Assembly: GCF_027409185.1 (NCBI RefSeq)
Contig: NC_084474.1
Span: forward strand, 10,037,382 to 10,101,381
Reading direction: 5' to 3'
Source: Cynocephalus volans
Taxonomy: Eukaryota; Chordata; Mammalia; Dermoptera; Cynocephalidae
Length of the DNA: 64,000 nucleotides
In this document: positions 21,622 through 34,196 of the stretch, one piece after another
Layout of the letters: the number at the start of each line of letters is the position of its first letter
How positions within the stretch are numbered: position 1 is the stretch's first letter
Translations under genes and position numbers: made by a program
Notes under the pieces: generated by a model
The model's database searches: none
What the model saw: the letters and a program-made list of their open reading frames with translations, nothing else
What the model was told of the DNA's origin: nothing

Positions 21622-24600
21622 CAAATATCAGTAAATGTATGGCACATCTTTCTTTTTATCTCTTTATTCTCTTCATTTCTGTGTCACTATGTTTTAGTTT
21701 TATGTGTCTTTGTGTCTGTGTGCGTCGTGTGCATATGTGGGTATGTTTTTGTATATATACTTTTTTCAGTCAATCTGAGACTTTATGCATTTTATCTGAC
21801 AAGAAACAACATTTAAATTTAATGTAACTCATCCCTCCATAGAAATGACCCTGACTCTAGGCCACATAATTCAAAGATTTAATTTTTACAGGAAAAGTGT
21901 TTGATGCCAAATGATTCCATCTTCCCATTCCTATTTTGTTATACAAAATGCAACAGAAAATGGAAATGAATTTGATAACCTATCAGGGAGTGAGATGTGA
22001 TGGTTTTGGAAGGGATTTGGGAAGGGAAAGAACACAGGGAGAGGGAGGAAAGCACGTGTTAAAGACTGAGGTTGTAAAATAATTGGACATTCCGTCTTCC
22101 TTTTACACAATAACCGCTCTTCTCAAAACTGACAAAAACATTTCTTTAGGGGACTCTTGTGATCTACTCATCAGAAACATAGGTAGGGGATATTTCTCAT
22201 GGCAAGAAACTTAGTTCTAGAAACCAAGACATTTTTTAAACTAACTTTTCTCCAGGAAGTCATGGAACAAGATTTATAGAGAATGTGAGTTTTGAGGAAT
22301 AAAGATTATTGCTCTGTTTAAAAAATAAATGAAGAAAAAATATTAATGTGCTTACAAATATATTTAAGTTGATTGCTACTATATTTTTTCCATCGACCAA
22401 ACCAAACTTTTTTTTTTCTTTTCTTGTCTTCTTTTACATTGACCATGTTTTTCTGAATGAAAACCATACGTTTCTATTATATCACTTGTGTTTTAATGCA
22501 TGCTCAACTTAGAATAAAATAATAAAGAGGATGGGAGGAAACTTTGGGAGGGGATGGATATGTTTTTGACAATGTGTTGATGGTTCCAGCGGTTTTGGGT
22601 ATGTATCTCCAAACTCAAGTTGTGGACATTAAATATGTGAAGATTTTTATATTCAGTCATACCTCTATTGAGTTGTTTAAAATAAAAAGAATATGTAGTC
22701 GATATCTCTGTAAACCTCATTTAAAAAATAAGGACTTTAGAATTCTTCAGTTCTGAGTATCTTTCGCATTTACGTTATAGTCTTTAACTGTTTAGTTTTA
22801 CCATTTTTAAAAAGTCCGAAATTAATTATTATTACATTGTTACATCTCTTTAGCATTTATAACTCTATCATACCATATTACATTTTGCATAATTCTCTTA
22901 TATCTATATCCCAGTTTAAAAATTCTCCTTACTGTTGTCAAAATCTTGTTTAATCCAACTGATAATTTATTTTGATTATTATATTTTTCACTTTTCAATG
23001 TCATTGTATTTGTTGTGATCCGTGACTATCCTATGTGATGAGCTGTTTCCTCATATGCTCTGTGAGTTTTTTATTGGTACAGGACTATTGTTTTCATTCA
23101 TTTCTCGGCTTGGGATATCCATACCTCAATGCTAGTGTCCATTTGGACTCCACACCTTCACGTGGTATGAAATTAGTTCCTTCTGTTCCAAGTTCTAAAT
23201 AAAGAGGAGCTTACCTGGAGTATCCCTGAGCTGGGGAGCACATTTTGCCAGATCTCTTTCATGCGAAGGACATCCTAAGGGAGCAACTTGGTTTATGCCC
23301 ATAGTCTTGTCCTGGCCCCAGGCACATCCTCTGAACTCGCATGTGTATTTAAATCACCAGCCCCTACCATGCTCGGCCTGTATCTGACTTTATTTTGCCC
23401 CTGGCTTGCTTTTCATTTCTCTTTATTTATTTCCAGTTTGTTTTAAAAGCCAGAGACTGTGGGGTTTTTTGTCTCTCATGTTCAATTATATATTTTATAT
23501 TTTGTATCATGTTCTCTTCAGCATTTCTAGAAATCTGAATCAGAACAGGATCCTGGTTAGTTTTCTTCATGTTGTTAGAAACTTAGGCCATAGTTTGAAA
23601 ACATAAAACACACCCTTGCGGGCTCTTTGCACTTCCAGTGACTGGGCCCTGATTGAACACTGGCCCCTGGGGCTCCCTGTCTTCTCCCCTGTGCTTGGCT
23701 CATTACCAGTTCAAATTGGAACGTTCCGCAGACTCATCAGCATGTGTCCGTGTGGGTCCCAGGTCTGTTCCTTCAATCTGCCTCCAAACTCTTCTCTTCA
23801 TATTTACTTGTACATGCAATAAGGTGCTTCACCCTTACAAGCCGTTTTCCTTTCTTTTGTGGGCAAACAGCATGCTATTCATTTGCCCCGGGCCGAGCTT
23901 CTCATGCTGATCACAGATACCCCTGCCCGGCCAGCAAATCATGTTGTTTCTTTTGCATGCTTTTCTGAAAAATGGATTGCTTGATTCTTTCCACTTTTTA
24001 GAGGAGTCTAAATCTCTAAAAATTTCAAGCTTTCTTCTGATTCAACTTAGTTTCTTTTCTCCCAAAATATTATTACCACTTCATGTGGGAAAGTCATATC
24101 ATCCTTAGTCAACCCATTTATTCTGATGTGGTGTTTTCTTTTAAAATCTGAACAACTGGAATTTCTACCAATTCAAAACTCACTAGTAATTCTCAGCAAG
24201 TAAAAGGACAAACTTTCTCACTTCAGCTGTTCTTAGTCCTAGACATCCCATTCCATTATAGATCACAGACTGGCTCCAAGGTCCGGAGTCTTCGCCCACC
24301 ACCACAGGCCTTCTCCTGTGTCAGTCAACTAAATGCACTCTTGGCAGGCAACTCAGTAAAAATAGTTTTAAGTAATTTTTCCACAATATACACAAAATTG
24401 GAATGATTTAAATGAATCTCTTTGTCTTTTAGAGAAGACAGTTTTGTTCTTTAAAAAATGACAGCATGAATAAGTATTATATATGATACTAATGTACATT
24501 TTATGCATTTTAAGTAAGTAGCAATTACTTTTCATTAAATAAAGTGATACACAAAGATGGAAACATATGAGGCCCTTTATTTTAAAATCTTGAATCAAAG

Positions 24601-25256
24601 ACCTTTCTTTGATTAATTTTCATTTATTTCTAATATTTTAGAATATTTTATATACCTGGAATTAAGAGTTTTCTCAAGATTCCTTTAATCAAAATATGGA
24701 TGATGGACAGCCAGGTAGATGATGAATGAATAATTATAAGGTATATTTCCCTTTCAAAGATAAAAGTGCAATTAAAAAGTTTTGAATTGTATCTTTCTTT
24801 TAGACACAAATTTCAAATGAACACCAATTTTTAAGTGAAAGGTGTATAACAAGATGTTATTATTTATCTTTTTTATATATATATATACACATATATATGA
24901 CTTTGAGTTGAATCATTTTAGTTAACAACTATGTTTGAAGGAATTCTCATTTCTTTTACAAAGTATATTAATAGAACAGAAAATGTGCCTCATACTATTG
25001 GGTAACATATATTCTTTTTCCCTAGTTTATATTTGAAATGTAGATTTAAACATTGATTCATATCTGATGCTTAAAAGAAAAGTCAGCAAATTATCTTACA
25101 CAAGGGCTAAAAATATAGCTTATGGAATTATATTTAAGACAGAGCTTTTAGAATCACCTAAATTTAGTATATTATCATTCACTTTGTATATTTGTTTAGG
25201 TTTTACACTCTTTTTTACAAACCCTATTCTGTAAATAAATATGGCTTGTGGTAGTA
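21622..25256. other. Intergenic, no gene seen
   Basis: This is AT-rich sequence with short ORFs that have no recognisable domain. Some of the less AT-rich part (23080-23960) may be an old repeat that I cannot identify. A short TA run lies at 24868-24900. Confidence 0.55.
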
Positions 25257-25260
25257 CACA

Positions 25261-25758
25261 TGTAGAATAAAAATATAACTTTAACATGCACAATTTGCTT
25301 CTGACGAGGAAACAGAACTAATGCCATTTCAAGTAAGGGAGCTTCTAAGGCGCCAAGCAGGCGGGGCCAGACACACTAAATTCCAGGAAGGGAGGAAATA
25401 ACACCCGGTTCCACAGACTAGTTCCTTATCTAGAGGCCGCCTGGCCTGAAAGATAAACGGTTGGGAAATATACTGTTCCTTATCGGTGTGCCAGCCTGCT
25501 AAAGACCACCCATAAATCTAAAGGTCACCTCAGATAACCCGTAAGCAGTATACAACTCATCCTGTTGCAAAAGTCTGTCTAAAAACTGTATAAAAAGCAT
25601 CTGTGTTAAGGGCTCAGGGTGGCTTTTGTCTTGAAGACTGAGTGACCCCAGCATGCTGGAATAAACTCTTGCTTGATTGCATCAGTCTCTGTCTCATGGT
25701 CTTTGTGAGGTGAGCCATCCCGACGTGTGGGGTTTGTGCTCGGTGCGCAGATCTTACA
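25261..25758 (+). mobile_element. Probable solo LTR, gammaretrovirus-like (ERV1)
   Basis: The block starts TGTAG and ends TTACA, and the four bases caca flank both sides (25257-25260 and 25759-25762), the duplication length of gammaretroviruses. It has a TATA-like ctgtataaaaagc (about 25587-25599), an aataaa signal in gctggaataaactc near 25660 and a G/T-rich tail region after it, in the order U3, R, U5. The interior is GC-richer than its surroundings. No internal retroviral sequence adjoins it. Because caca is low in complexity, the exact ends are less certain than the LTR call. Confidence 0.65.
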
Positions 25759-25762
25759 CACA

Positions 25763-26974
25763 TCTTTCCTAAGACGGAAGACAGGACTTCTGTGTGAGCC
25801 ATGAACTTGTACTAACTTAATAATGACCTATATCTTACTTGAGAAAAAAAATTCATAATGCACATACATGACATTGCTTATGGGATATTTGTAGTAATTA
25901 CAGTCCAGTGAGTATGTATTAACTTCACAATTAAACTTAAAAAAAATAAATAAATAAAAACCTTACTAGATCCTCCAAGCAATAATCTTTCCTACCTCTC
26001 CCCTAAAAAATAAACAAATTAGCATGAACACTCATTTTTCCTGTGCATTGTATTTTAAAGACTGTCAAATAAATGCTCTATTCTCAACTGCCAGTTCCAA
26101 GTAAAAGTTATCTGTGCCCCTTCAACTTCATGCTGTGTAGTTCCATATGCAGCTTGGCCATTTGTGTGCAGGGGGCATAGAAGAGAAATTAAAGTGCTCC
26201 TGAAAGAAAGGGGGTAATTTTCCACCCTCTTACACAAAAAAACCTTTGCGTTTCTTAATCAGAGGAAATCAGGAAAAGAGCGAGCCCAAGCCTAGAGCGA
26301 GCCCAAGCCTTCTTTGTATACATGGATGGGTTTACATTTTTATATCATATTTTAAGGCACTTATTCAATATTAAGTGAAAACACCTAATTTACTTAATAT
26401 TCATTTCTGAGCAAAATAAACCTATTGTGTGTCAAATGTTATACTGGAGTGCCAAAATTAGAACCCCTTAGCAACACTTTTCATAAAAGTCAAAACACTT
26501 TCAATTTTTCTCATAGTAAATTCAGATTGCCGTGAATTTCAGACTTGGTCATATTTCAGATTTGATGTTTCACAATTGGTGCTTCTGACAAGTAAGGAAA
26601 AGGTAGACACTGAGCAATTCTGCTTTGAAGTCTCTTTCCTCCCAGAGTTTGCATTTTCCAGCCTCATGCAAAACTGACAAGCTCTCTAAAATATTCTTTC
26701 ACTGACATTTCTCATCTCCCAGAAGTGTGACTGTGAAGGTTAATATAAGCACCTTCCCAGCAAAATCGGACGATTGCTGAGGTTGTAGATCTGAGAACAG
26801 GGAGTCTAGTGGGGAGAGCAGCAGCATAATACTCTCATGAATTTGTCACACATCTTCCCAGATGGTTTCTCTAAGTGCAAAACTTATTCTCTCATAATTC
26901 CTGCAGATTATAAAATCTCTGTTAATTTTGAACTTAGAGATTTTCCACAGTACTCATATTTTTAAAAAATATTA
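25763..26974. other. Sequence downstream of PXDNL, no gene seen
   Basis: This is AT-rich with A-rich runs near 25935-25960. A 17-base unit (agagcgagcccaagcct) is duplicated in tandem at 26277-26309. I see no coding sequence and no repeat family I can name. Confidence 0.55.
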
Positions 26975-26988
26975 CACAATATATTCTC

Positions 26989-26994
26989 TTTATT
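26989..26994 (-). terminator. Candidate PXDNL polyadenylation signal
   Basis: On the minus strand this reads AATAAA, about 285 bases after the PXDNL stop codon. It is the first canonical signal I found downstream of the stop; longer 3' UTRs are possible. Confidence 0.5.
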
Positions 26995-27276
26995 TCCACA
27001 TATGGTATATAGAACCAATGGCTTACAATGAGAAATGTTTCCTAAGACAAAATAATTCCTATGCATTTTATAGCCATTAGTTTTGCATTATTTCAAGGCA
27101 TGTTAGAAAATGGAAAGATAAAAAGGTCTTCGGCGTGTCTAAGGTTTAAATGAACTACCTTGCTCTTAAATCAGTGGTTTGCATATCAAGAATGTGACTA
27201 CAGGTTAAATGCTGAAGTCTTAAGTGTCTCTTCCTGAGAAATTCTCCATTCAGGGCTTAAGAGTAGAAGACACTTG

Positions 27277-27408
27277 CTAGTGTTTCTCTGGGGAATCGGC
27301 TGGCATTCCTCCATCTCTGCAAACTGGACAACAGGTTCCTTTCACATATTCAGGACTGGAACACGGAGCCGGGGGGCAAGCCTCCACCACACATGTGACC
27401 TGGCCACT
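27277..27408 (-). CDS. PXDNL: PXDNL last coding exon (VWC C-terminal half, stop)
   Basis: On the minus strand an acceptor (tgcctttcag) precedes 43 codons and a TAG at 27277-27279. The peptide starts [11 protein letters not shown] and holds six cysteines, including CCPVC, which complete the VWC domain begun in the previous exon. Wording and length match the end of peroxidasin-like proteins. It starts on a codon boundary, as the previous exon ends on one. The last residues (PADSPEKH) form a short tail after the domain. VWC domains mediate extracellular protein binding. The 3' UTR continues leftward, probably to a signal at 26989. Confidence 0.93.
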   Translation of the reverse strand, partial: SGQVTCVVEACPPAPCSSPEYVKGTCCPVCRDGGMPADSPEKH

Positions 27409-27834
27409 CTGAAAGGCAACATGCAAATATCATTCCCATGTTTTTTTACAGTAACATTACTTAAATAATAATAATAATAATTTTCTTATAACACATAATC
27501 TGATAGGCTGAGTATCTCAGTATAATAAAATTGCTTATGGTGTAAGCTAATGTTTGCATGTGGCTCCTATTCATTCTTTCTTTCTGCGCATTTGTGTGAA
27601 GAGCAAGATAGAAATGCTGCCCTAGAAAATGTTACCTACAGCACTGCATAGCACAGTGTGCATCCGGAGGTTCATGCATTTCAGAGGGCAGAGGGGAGTC
27701 AGCTCTGCTCAAAAAGCAACCTACATAACAAACACTGAGCAGTTTTCTTTTGGTGCTTACTGCTAACACTTTTAAAAACATTTCTATAGAACTGTGTATT
27801 CTATTAAGAGGTTTCAGGTAAAGTTTATAGTGAG

Positions 27835-27990
27835 CCTGACGGTAGAATCATAAGTTGAACTTCAGTCCCAGTCTGCTTCAGTTTACCCGTGTGACCTCAG
27901 GCAAGTTATGGAAACTTCCTTGCCTCAGTTCCCTCATCTGTTAGTGGAAATGCAAAAGGCCCACATGGTATGGAGCACGTGCTCATCAGA
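27835..27990 (+). repeat. MIR fragment
   Basis: The region has the MIR core and 3' wording (gtgacctcaggcaagttatgg, then cctcagttccctcatctgt). It lies in the last PXDNL intron, antisense to the gene. MIR is an old mammalian tRNA-derived SINE. Confidence 0.7.
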
Positions 27991-28195
27991 TCGTAGCTAC
28001 ATTTCGATCGATAATCAGAAGCCTTGGAGTCTCATGCCTGAATCTTGATCTTTAAAATATGCCTAAAATCTCTTCACAAGAAGAGGATATTTTTCTCTCT
28101 TTTTGAAATTTTCAGGTTTGTGCTTGTTTGTTTGTGTTTAACTGCCGGGCTAGGAGAAGTGGCCGTGGGGAGGACGGGAAGGCTGGCCGGGGCAC

Positions 28196-28306
28196 CTCGC
28201 AGACGCAGGTGGCGCAGTCCTTCTGCCAGCGCTCCCCCGCTTTCCTGGGGACACCCGCGCCATCCGTGCAGCCCGCCCGCCTCAGGCGCGCCTCCAGCTG
28301 GGCGAT
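28196..28306 (-). CDS. PXDNL: PXDNL exon (coiled-coil end, VWC N-terminal half)
   Basis: Exactly 37 codons lie between a good acceptor (ctcctgttgcag) and a GT donor. The peptide begins IAQLEARLRRAGC, the end of a short coiled coil. It continues to KDCATCVCE, giving the first four cysteines of the VWC domain. With the six in the last exon the domain has the usual ten. The exon is very GC- and CpG-rich, unlike the surrounding intron. Its donor reads gtgccc, far from the gtaagt consensus, so splicing may be weak here or depend on enhancers. The intron to the last exon is only 787 bp. Confidence 0.92.
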
Positions 28307-28879
28307 CTGCAACAGGAGAACAAAGGACAGCAGCAACTGAGGCAGGCGGCCGCAAAGCCAGTAAATCACACAGTTTATGAAATACTCTGTTCTGTGAGCA
28401 CGCACCTAGAAGGCAAAAGAAACTTCAGAACCTACAGAATTTTAACATTCCCCCCCACACTTAATGAACTTGAATCATCCAGTGTCTAAGCTAATAAACA
28501 GTTCTCTGTGTGTGAAAAGATATTGACTATGGGCCAAGTACCTGAAACAGTTAATATATAAATGAGGCAGAATTTAAATCAAATGAGTGAAATTGCAGAT
28601 TGGAAAAACCTTCTCAATAAGCATAAATACTAATTTAACTAATCGATATTTTATTTATTTTCTATCACCGAAGTTGTCAGACACGGCATTCACTGAACAA
28701 ATATTTCTTGTTTCAAAGATAAAGCAAGTAACCTTGGGTCTCAAAGAGCTTATGATTTGGTAGAAAGGCAGACCGATAAACCACAGCTATAAGCCAATTA
28801 AATAACAAGGTCGGTACAAAGCATGGGGGAGCAGAAGAAAAGCCACAGCCAGTTCTGCCTCAGGGAATGAGGAAGGGCT

Positions 28880-29235
28880 GTGTATGAACCAAACTGTGTC
28901 CCCCCAAGACTCACAGGCTGAAGCCCTAATCCCCAACCTGACTCTTCGGAGTTAGAACCTATACGGAGGTAATTAAGGTTAAATGAGGCCATGAGGATGG
29001 GCTTCTAGTTCAATAGCATTAGTGTCCTCGTAAAAAGAGGAAGAGACACCAGGAGTGCCTACGCCCAGAAGGAAAGCCACGTGAGACGCAGCAAGCAGGC
29101 ACCACCTGCAAGCCAAGGGGAGAGGCTTCAGAAGAAACCCCTGCCCACCCCTGTCTTAGACTTCCAACCTCAGAACTGGGAAAATAAATGTCTGTCGTTT
29201 AAGCCACCCAGTCTGTGATATTTTAATATACCTGA
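28880..29235 (+). repeat. MLT1-like MaLR LTR
   Basis: The sequence runs from a gtgtccccccaagactca start to a polyadenylation-signal end (aaaataaatgtctgtcgtttaagccacccagtctgtg). This is the typical layout of MLT1-type LTRs of the ERVL-MaLR group. L2-like sequence on both sides (28680-28870 and 29240-29700) suggests it landed in an older L2. Confidence 0.7.
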
Positions 29236-29919
29236 CACGGAAGAAAGCATTTGCACTGTGACCGGGAGGATGACTAAGTATGTCAGGAGAACAAGTAGGA
29301 AAAAGGCATTTCAGGCAAATGGAAAAAAGTATGTATTGAAGTATGGAGACTACAAGCAGGTCAGTACTTCAGGAACGTAGACTGCAGTGGGGGAGAAAAG
29401 TATGGGGGATGCTGGTGGGAATCGAGGCTGGATGAGTGGGCAGCAAAAACATTTGGGACCGTAAAAGTCATGTAAACTAATGGAGCACAGTATCTAGGTA
29501 ATGGGAAATAACATCACAATGACCACAACGATCACAGTGGCGAAACGAGGGATAGACTGGTGAGATTTGGGACTGGAAGCAGAGGAACTGGGATGGAGAC
29601 CAGGGCAGGCTCCAGTGGACAGTAAGGAAGTGAGTGTCAGTAAGAGCCAGGCAGCAGGGAGAGGTGCTGACACACGTGGGTGAGGAGAGGAGACAGAGGC
29701 TCCAGTAAACCATGTTCACCGGGTATATAAATGGTGGTAAACATTCACCAAGCTATCATTCCAGAGAATGCATTGCAAATGAGTGAAAAATGTGTGGAGA
29801 AATTACAAATGATTAGTTGAAAGAGATTGTTAGGAATGATGGAAATAATATAAATTTTATAAAGGACATGTACAAGAGCAAGGAATAACTTATAAAAGTC
29901 ATAGCTGCATTGCTATCGG

Positions 29920-30305
29920 TTGAATTGCATTGCCCCCAAAATTTGTATAATGAAGTCCTAATACCCTGTACCTCAAAATTTGACTGTACTAGGAGATAAA
30001 AACTATACAAAGGCAATTAAAGTAAAATGAGGTCACCAGGGTGGGCCCTAATCCAGAATGACTGGTGCTCCCATAAGAAGAGGAGATCAGGACACAGACA
30101 TGTGGAGGGAAGACCATATGAAGATACTCACCTGGGGAGAAGGTACCACCCACAAGCCAAGAAGAGAGGCCTCAGAAGTCCACCCTGCCCACCCTTGACC
30201 TCAGGTTTCCAGCTTCCATAACTGTAGGAAAATAAAACTCCTATTGTTTGAACCACCCAGTCTGTGGTATTTGTTATGGTGTCTATAGCAAACTAATATA
30301 AGCAC
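29920..30305 (+). repeat. MLT1-like MaLR LTR
   Basis: This is a second copy of the LTR type seen at 28880. It has a ttgcccccaaaatttgta-like start, the gtgggccctaatccagaatgac block, and the aaaataaaactc...cccagtctgtggta end followed by gcaaactaata. Confidence 0.75.
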
Positions 30306-30375
30306 CATTAGGACTAGATCCTACATCTTCAAATAACCAAACTATCACACTGTACCTGTGAATCTTTATGGATTT

Positions 30376-30552
30376 TTTTTTTTTTTTTGTCTTTTATTTT
30401 TTGTGACCAGTAAAGGGATCGCAACCCTTGGCTTGCACTGTGCTCAGCTGGTGAGCGCACCGACCATCCCTACATAGGATCCGAACCCATGGCGGGAGCG
30501 CAGCTGCGCACCCAAGCGCCGCACTCTCCCAAGTGTGCCACAGGGCCGGCCC
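30376..30552 (-). mobile_element. tRNA-derived SINE, dimeric (CYN-like)
   Basis: This minus-strand SINE has a T tail at 30376-30390 and then two tRNA-like units. The unit next to the tail is more complete than in the copies at 6793, 9476 and 48182, so this looks like the dimeric form of the family. The B box (reversed ggatccgaaccc) lies near 30478. The bases tggattt flank both sides (30369-30375 and 30553-30559). It lies in a PXDNL intron, in the same orientation as the gene. Confidence 0.82.
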
Positions 30553-30754
30553 TGGATTTATTTTTTAATGAGATTCTTTCAGATTCTTCTAATCTCTGTT
30601 GTTTGGTTAGAAATTACATCATAATTTCAAACATTCACCAAGGTTGTATATATATGACAAAATTTACTGTGCCCAAGAAAATTTTTGAAACAAACAATTG
30701 ACCAAACTGGAAGACTTGAAGACCATAAAAGTGATGATTTATTTTTATATAGTT

Positions 30755-31110
30755 ATTGAGCACCTTCTGTTTGAGAGATTGTCAGCCAGACCTAGAAGAG
30801 ATAAAATGTCACTAATCCAGGGTTTCCATTCTTAAGGAGTCTGCAGCCCGGTAAGGGAGAGTGAATTTACACAAAAATGTGATAGAAGCCCAGGTGTTGT
30901 ATGCCATAGGTGTACACACACAGCAATGTGGAAGTTCAAGGAAAAATGAATGACCTTTAGAAGAATGGGATGGGAAGGGTATCAGCACGGGTATAGTACT
31001 TGAGCTGGGCCTTTGAATGAAGGTTTTATTTAGATATGGGAGTGTTTATGTACAGGGTGGTGCGGAGCAGAGGGATGTGAAAGGACATTTCAGCTAAAGG
31101 GAAAACATAT
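30755..31110 (+). repeat. L2 (LINE-2) 3'-end fragment
   Basis: The wording follows the L2 3' region: ttattgagcaccttctgt, then gagtctgcagcccgg, then ttgagctgggcctttgaatga. It is old and diverged. Boundaries are approximate. Confidence 0.6.
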
Positions 31111-32034
31111 GAATGAAGTTAAAAAGAGGGGAGGGTCAACATCAGGTATTTCAGTTTGGACAGCTCATAAGACATGTAAAAGGGGTTATTTTGTAAAGAA
31201 CTATGTTGTAAGAAGCCTTAAATAGCCACGAACTTGGTCTCCATTAAGGAAGCAAAAAGTCTTGATATGAACAATAAATTTGCTTTCTAAAATATTTTAC
31301 CACATTTGGGCTGAAGTAGGACAGCAATGAGGGCTCTTTGGAGGATACGTAGCATTAGATTGTCTACACTTGGGCAGTGGCATCCACTCATTCCTTCATT
31401 TATTCATCACCCAGTAAGTATGTTAAACTCCCAGTATGTGCCAGCTAATACACTAATCAACTAATGAGACTTGATCACTGGCTTTATGTGAGCAGTGAGA
31501 ATGGAGAGGGGGACAGGAAAGCACAATGGAAGCAGGAGTGACAGGGCTTGGTAACAACAAGATGTGAAACAATAATCTACTGCTTGAGTGAGGTCATGAG
31601 TGTGGGGTATAAAAATCACAGAAAATCTCTTGAAATGTTAGTGATTATGTCCTAGAAGACTAGGATGAAAAAAATACTTTTATTACCAAAAATACTGGAG
31701 AGATGGCAAACATTAGTAGAGTTAAATAAAATCCAAAAAAATTAAAGAGCAAAAGTAGCTCTACAATATGTAAAAGGTATTCAGGTGGTAACTTCTGCCC
31801 TCAAGGAAAAAAGTATAGGAAAGCAAAATAAATAAACAAATGACCGCAACACATCTATTTTAAATTTTAGGCACTTAAAACAATAAAACCTTTTCAAACT
31901 TTGATAAAATGACAGAGAAATTCTTTAAGAAGGGAAACGGTTTGAAAATCTTTTATGTACCATAAATACAAGATATGCAGTACACGAGGAAGTTTTTTTC
32001 CAGTCCTAATTATAAAGTCTTGAGAATAAAAGTA

Positions 32035-32400
32035 TGTAACTTTCCTCTCCCTACCCTCCCATATGTTCATTGTTAGTACATAGAAATACCACTAATATTT
32101 ATATGTTTATCTTGGGTTTATCTTGTATCCTGTGATCTTGTTCAACTCACTTATTTGTTTTAGTAGTTTTTTGTAGATCTTGGAGATTTTCTATGTAGGT
32201 AGCTATATTATCTAAAAATAGTTTTATTTCTTCCCTTCCAATCTATAGGCCTTTTCATTTTCTTGTCTTATTACACTGGCAACTATGTTCAGCACTAGGC
32301 CAAATACAAGTGGTGAGAATGGGAATCCTCGCTTTGTTTGCAATCTTAGGAGGGAAGCATTCAATCATTCACTCTTTAGCCTGATAATGGTAAGGTGTGA
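32035..32400 (-). mobile_element. L1 ORF2 (RT region) fragment
   Basis: On the minus strand this matches the RT palm region of L1, parallel in content to 12100-12500. It is degraded and has no useful open frame. The following 32400-33640 may be more L1 (5' region), but I could not confirm that. Confidence 0.7.
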
Positions 32401-33640
32401 TTTCTCTTTTGCTGCTTTCAAGATGTTTTTCTTTTTATTTTGTTTTCAAAAGTTTGACTATAGTGCATCTTGGCATCTTGGTGTGAATTTCTTCGGAATT
32501 ACCTTCATCCTTTTTCTTCTTTCCTCCCAAAACTCTGATGACACAAACGGCTGATGTTTTCTGTTATGGTCCAGCAGGTCTCTGAGGCTCTGCTCATTAT
32601 TTTGTCTGTGTTCTCTCTGTTATCCAGACTGCATAATTTCTAATCTTCTGTCTTCCAGTCCACTGATTGTTTCTTCTCTCTTCGCCCCTGTGCTGTTGAG
32701 CCCATCCACTGATCTTTTTTCTTTCTATTGTTGCAGTTTTCAGTTTTAAAATTTCCATTGGTTCTTTTTTATGTCTTCTATTATTTTGATAAAACTTTCT
32801 GTTTTTCATTTGTTTCCAATGTGTTTGAAATTGCTCGTTGAAGCATTTTTTATGGATCCTTTAAAATCTTTGTCAGATCATTTCAACCTCTCTGTCACTT
32901 CAGTGATAGAATCAATTGGTTACCTTTTTTTGTTCCATTTGAAGTCTTCCTGGTTCTTCGTATGATGAATAATTTCCTATTGACACCTGGACATTTTGAG
33001 TGTTGTAAGACTTTAGGTCTTATTTAAACCTTTTGTTTAGATGTATTCCTCTGAAGCTGTTCTGGCATGGGAAGAGGGGAACCTCTTTGTTACTGTCAGG
33101 TGGGGACAGAAGTCCAGGTTCCCTACTTCACCTCCATTGACACACATGGGGGTTCTCTTCCATAACCCTGAGCGGAGTTGGAGTTCTGGCTCCCTGTTGG
33201 GCCTGTACGTGTACCTCCCTGGATGGCAAGTGTAGATGCTTTTTTCACCACTGTCCACATGGACTTCACAACACCTCAGGAGGGTAATGGCAGAGCATGG
33301 CCTCATCACCACTGGGAAGTGGAGCAAGTCCTGAGTCTCCTGTGAGCCACCCCAATGGAGAAGGGGAGAGAGGCCTCATTACTGCAAAAGAGGGTGGAAG
33401 TCCAGGCTCTCCTCATGACCCTCCTGCTTCTGACTGTAATCATCTGGCAAGGACAGAAAGCCTGGTTTCTTACTTGGCTTTCTCTGACCACAGGCTCATG
33501 AGGGAGTTAGGATGTCTCAGTATATCCTGGAGAGGGTGGAAGTTTGAGCTCCTCAAATGGCCTTTGCTGTGTTGCTGGAGAAGGGGCCACAGTTTTGCCT
33601 GTGGTGTTCAGCTGGGGTAGAGTAGTTACTGTCTAAAAGC
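32401..33640 (-). repeat. Possible L1M 5'-region sequence
   Basis: This T-rich, then G-rich stretch has the feel of reversed 5' sequence from old L1M elements and directly follows an L1 RT fragment. I have no decisive motif. Short ORFs on both strands show no domain. Confidence 0.35.
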
Positions 33641-33683
33641 TGTCCATATTGGCCCTTTGTCCAGAGAGACTAAGATTTGCTGG

Positions 33684-33685
<2 letters not shown>

Positions 33686-33754
<69 letters not shown>
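33686..33754. repeat. (TG)n microsatellite
   Basis: About 34 uninterrupted TG units run into gcgcgcc. The array produces valine/cysteine and threonine/histidine ORFs on both strands that are not genes. Confidence 0.95.
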
Positions 33755-33759
<5 letters not shown>

Positions 33760-34196
33760 CTGTTGCTGTTTCCAGGTTGTGGCTTCCTCAGCTCTATGTC
33801 TGTATCATGTGAGGAAAAAATACCAGGAAAGAGCATTGTGTTGTTCTGTGTGCCCCAAGGTCCTGGATTGATCTGCTTTCCTCTCTCCACCATTCTGAGT
33901 CATCTCACGCTTGTTTTGTATATGACGCCTGCAGTTACAGTTGTGGATACTGCAGGAAATAGACAAAAGCATGTCAACTCCATCTTCCCAGAAGCAAAAG
34001 GCTCATTGTGCACTGTTCTAATGTAAGATTTTGACTTAATTTATCCAGAAAAGTACTGTTTCTTGTAATTATCAACTTCATCTACAAGGTTAGTAACTTA
34101 ACCAAAAGTTTCGTTACCTCAGCCTCACTACATTCTCTGAAAGATGCCTGTCACATTGAAGCAGACAGTACTGACAGTAATTTTGTCATCGTTGCT

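Noticed and set aside
28045..28380. 111-codon plus-strand ORF over the CpG-rich exon
   Set aside because: It is antisense to the PXDNL exon at 28196-28306, and its open length comes from GC richness.
33633..34026. ORFs rich in Val/Cys or Thr/His
   Set aside because: They are translations of the (TG)n microsatellite and its flanks.
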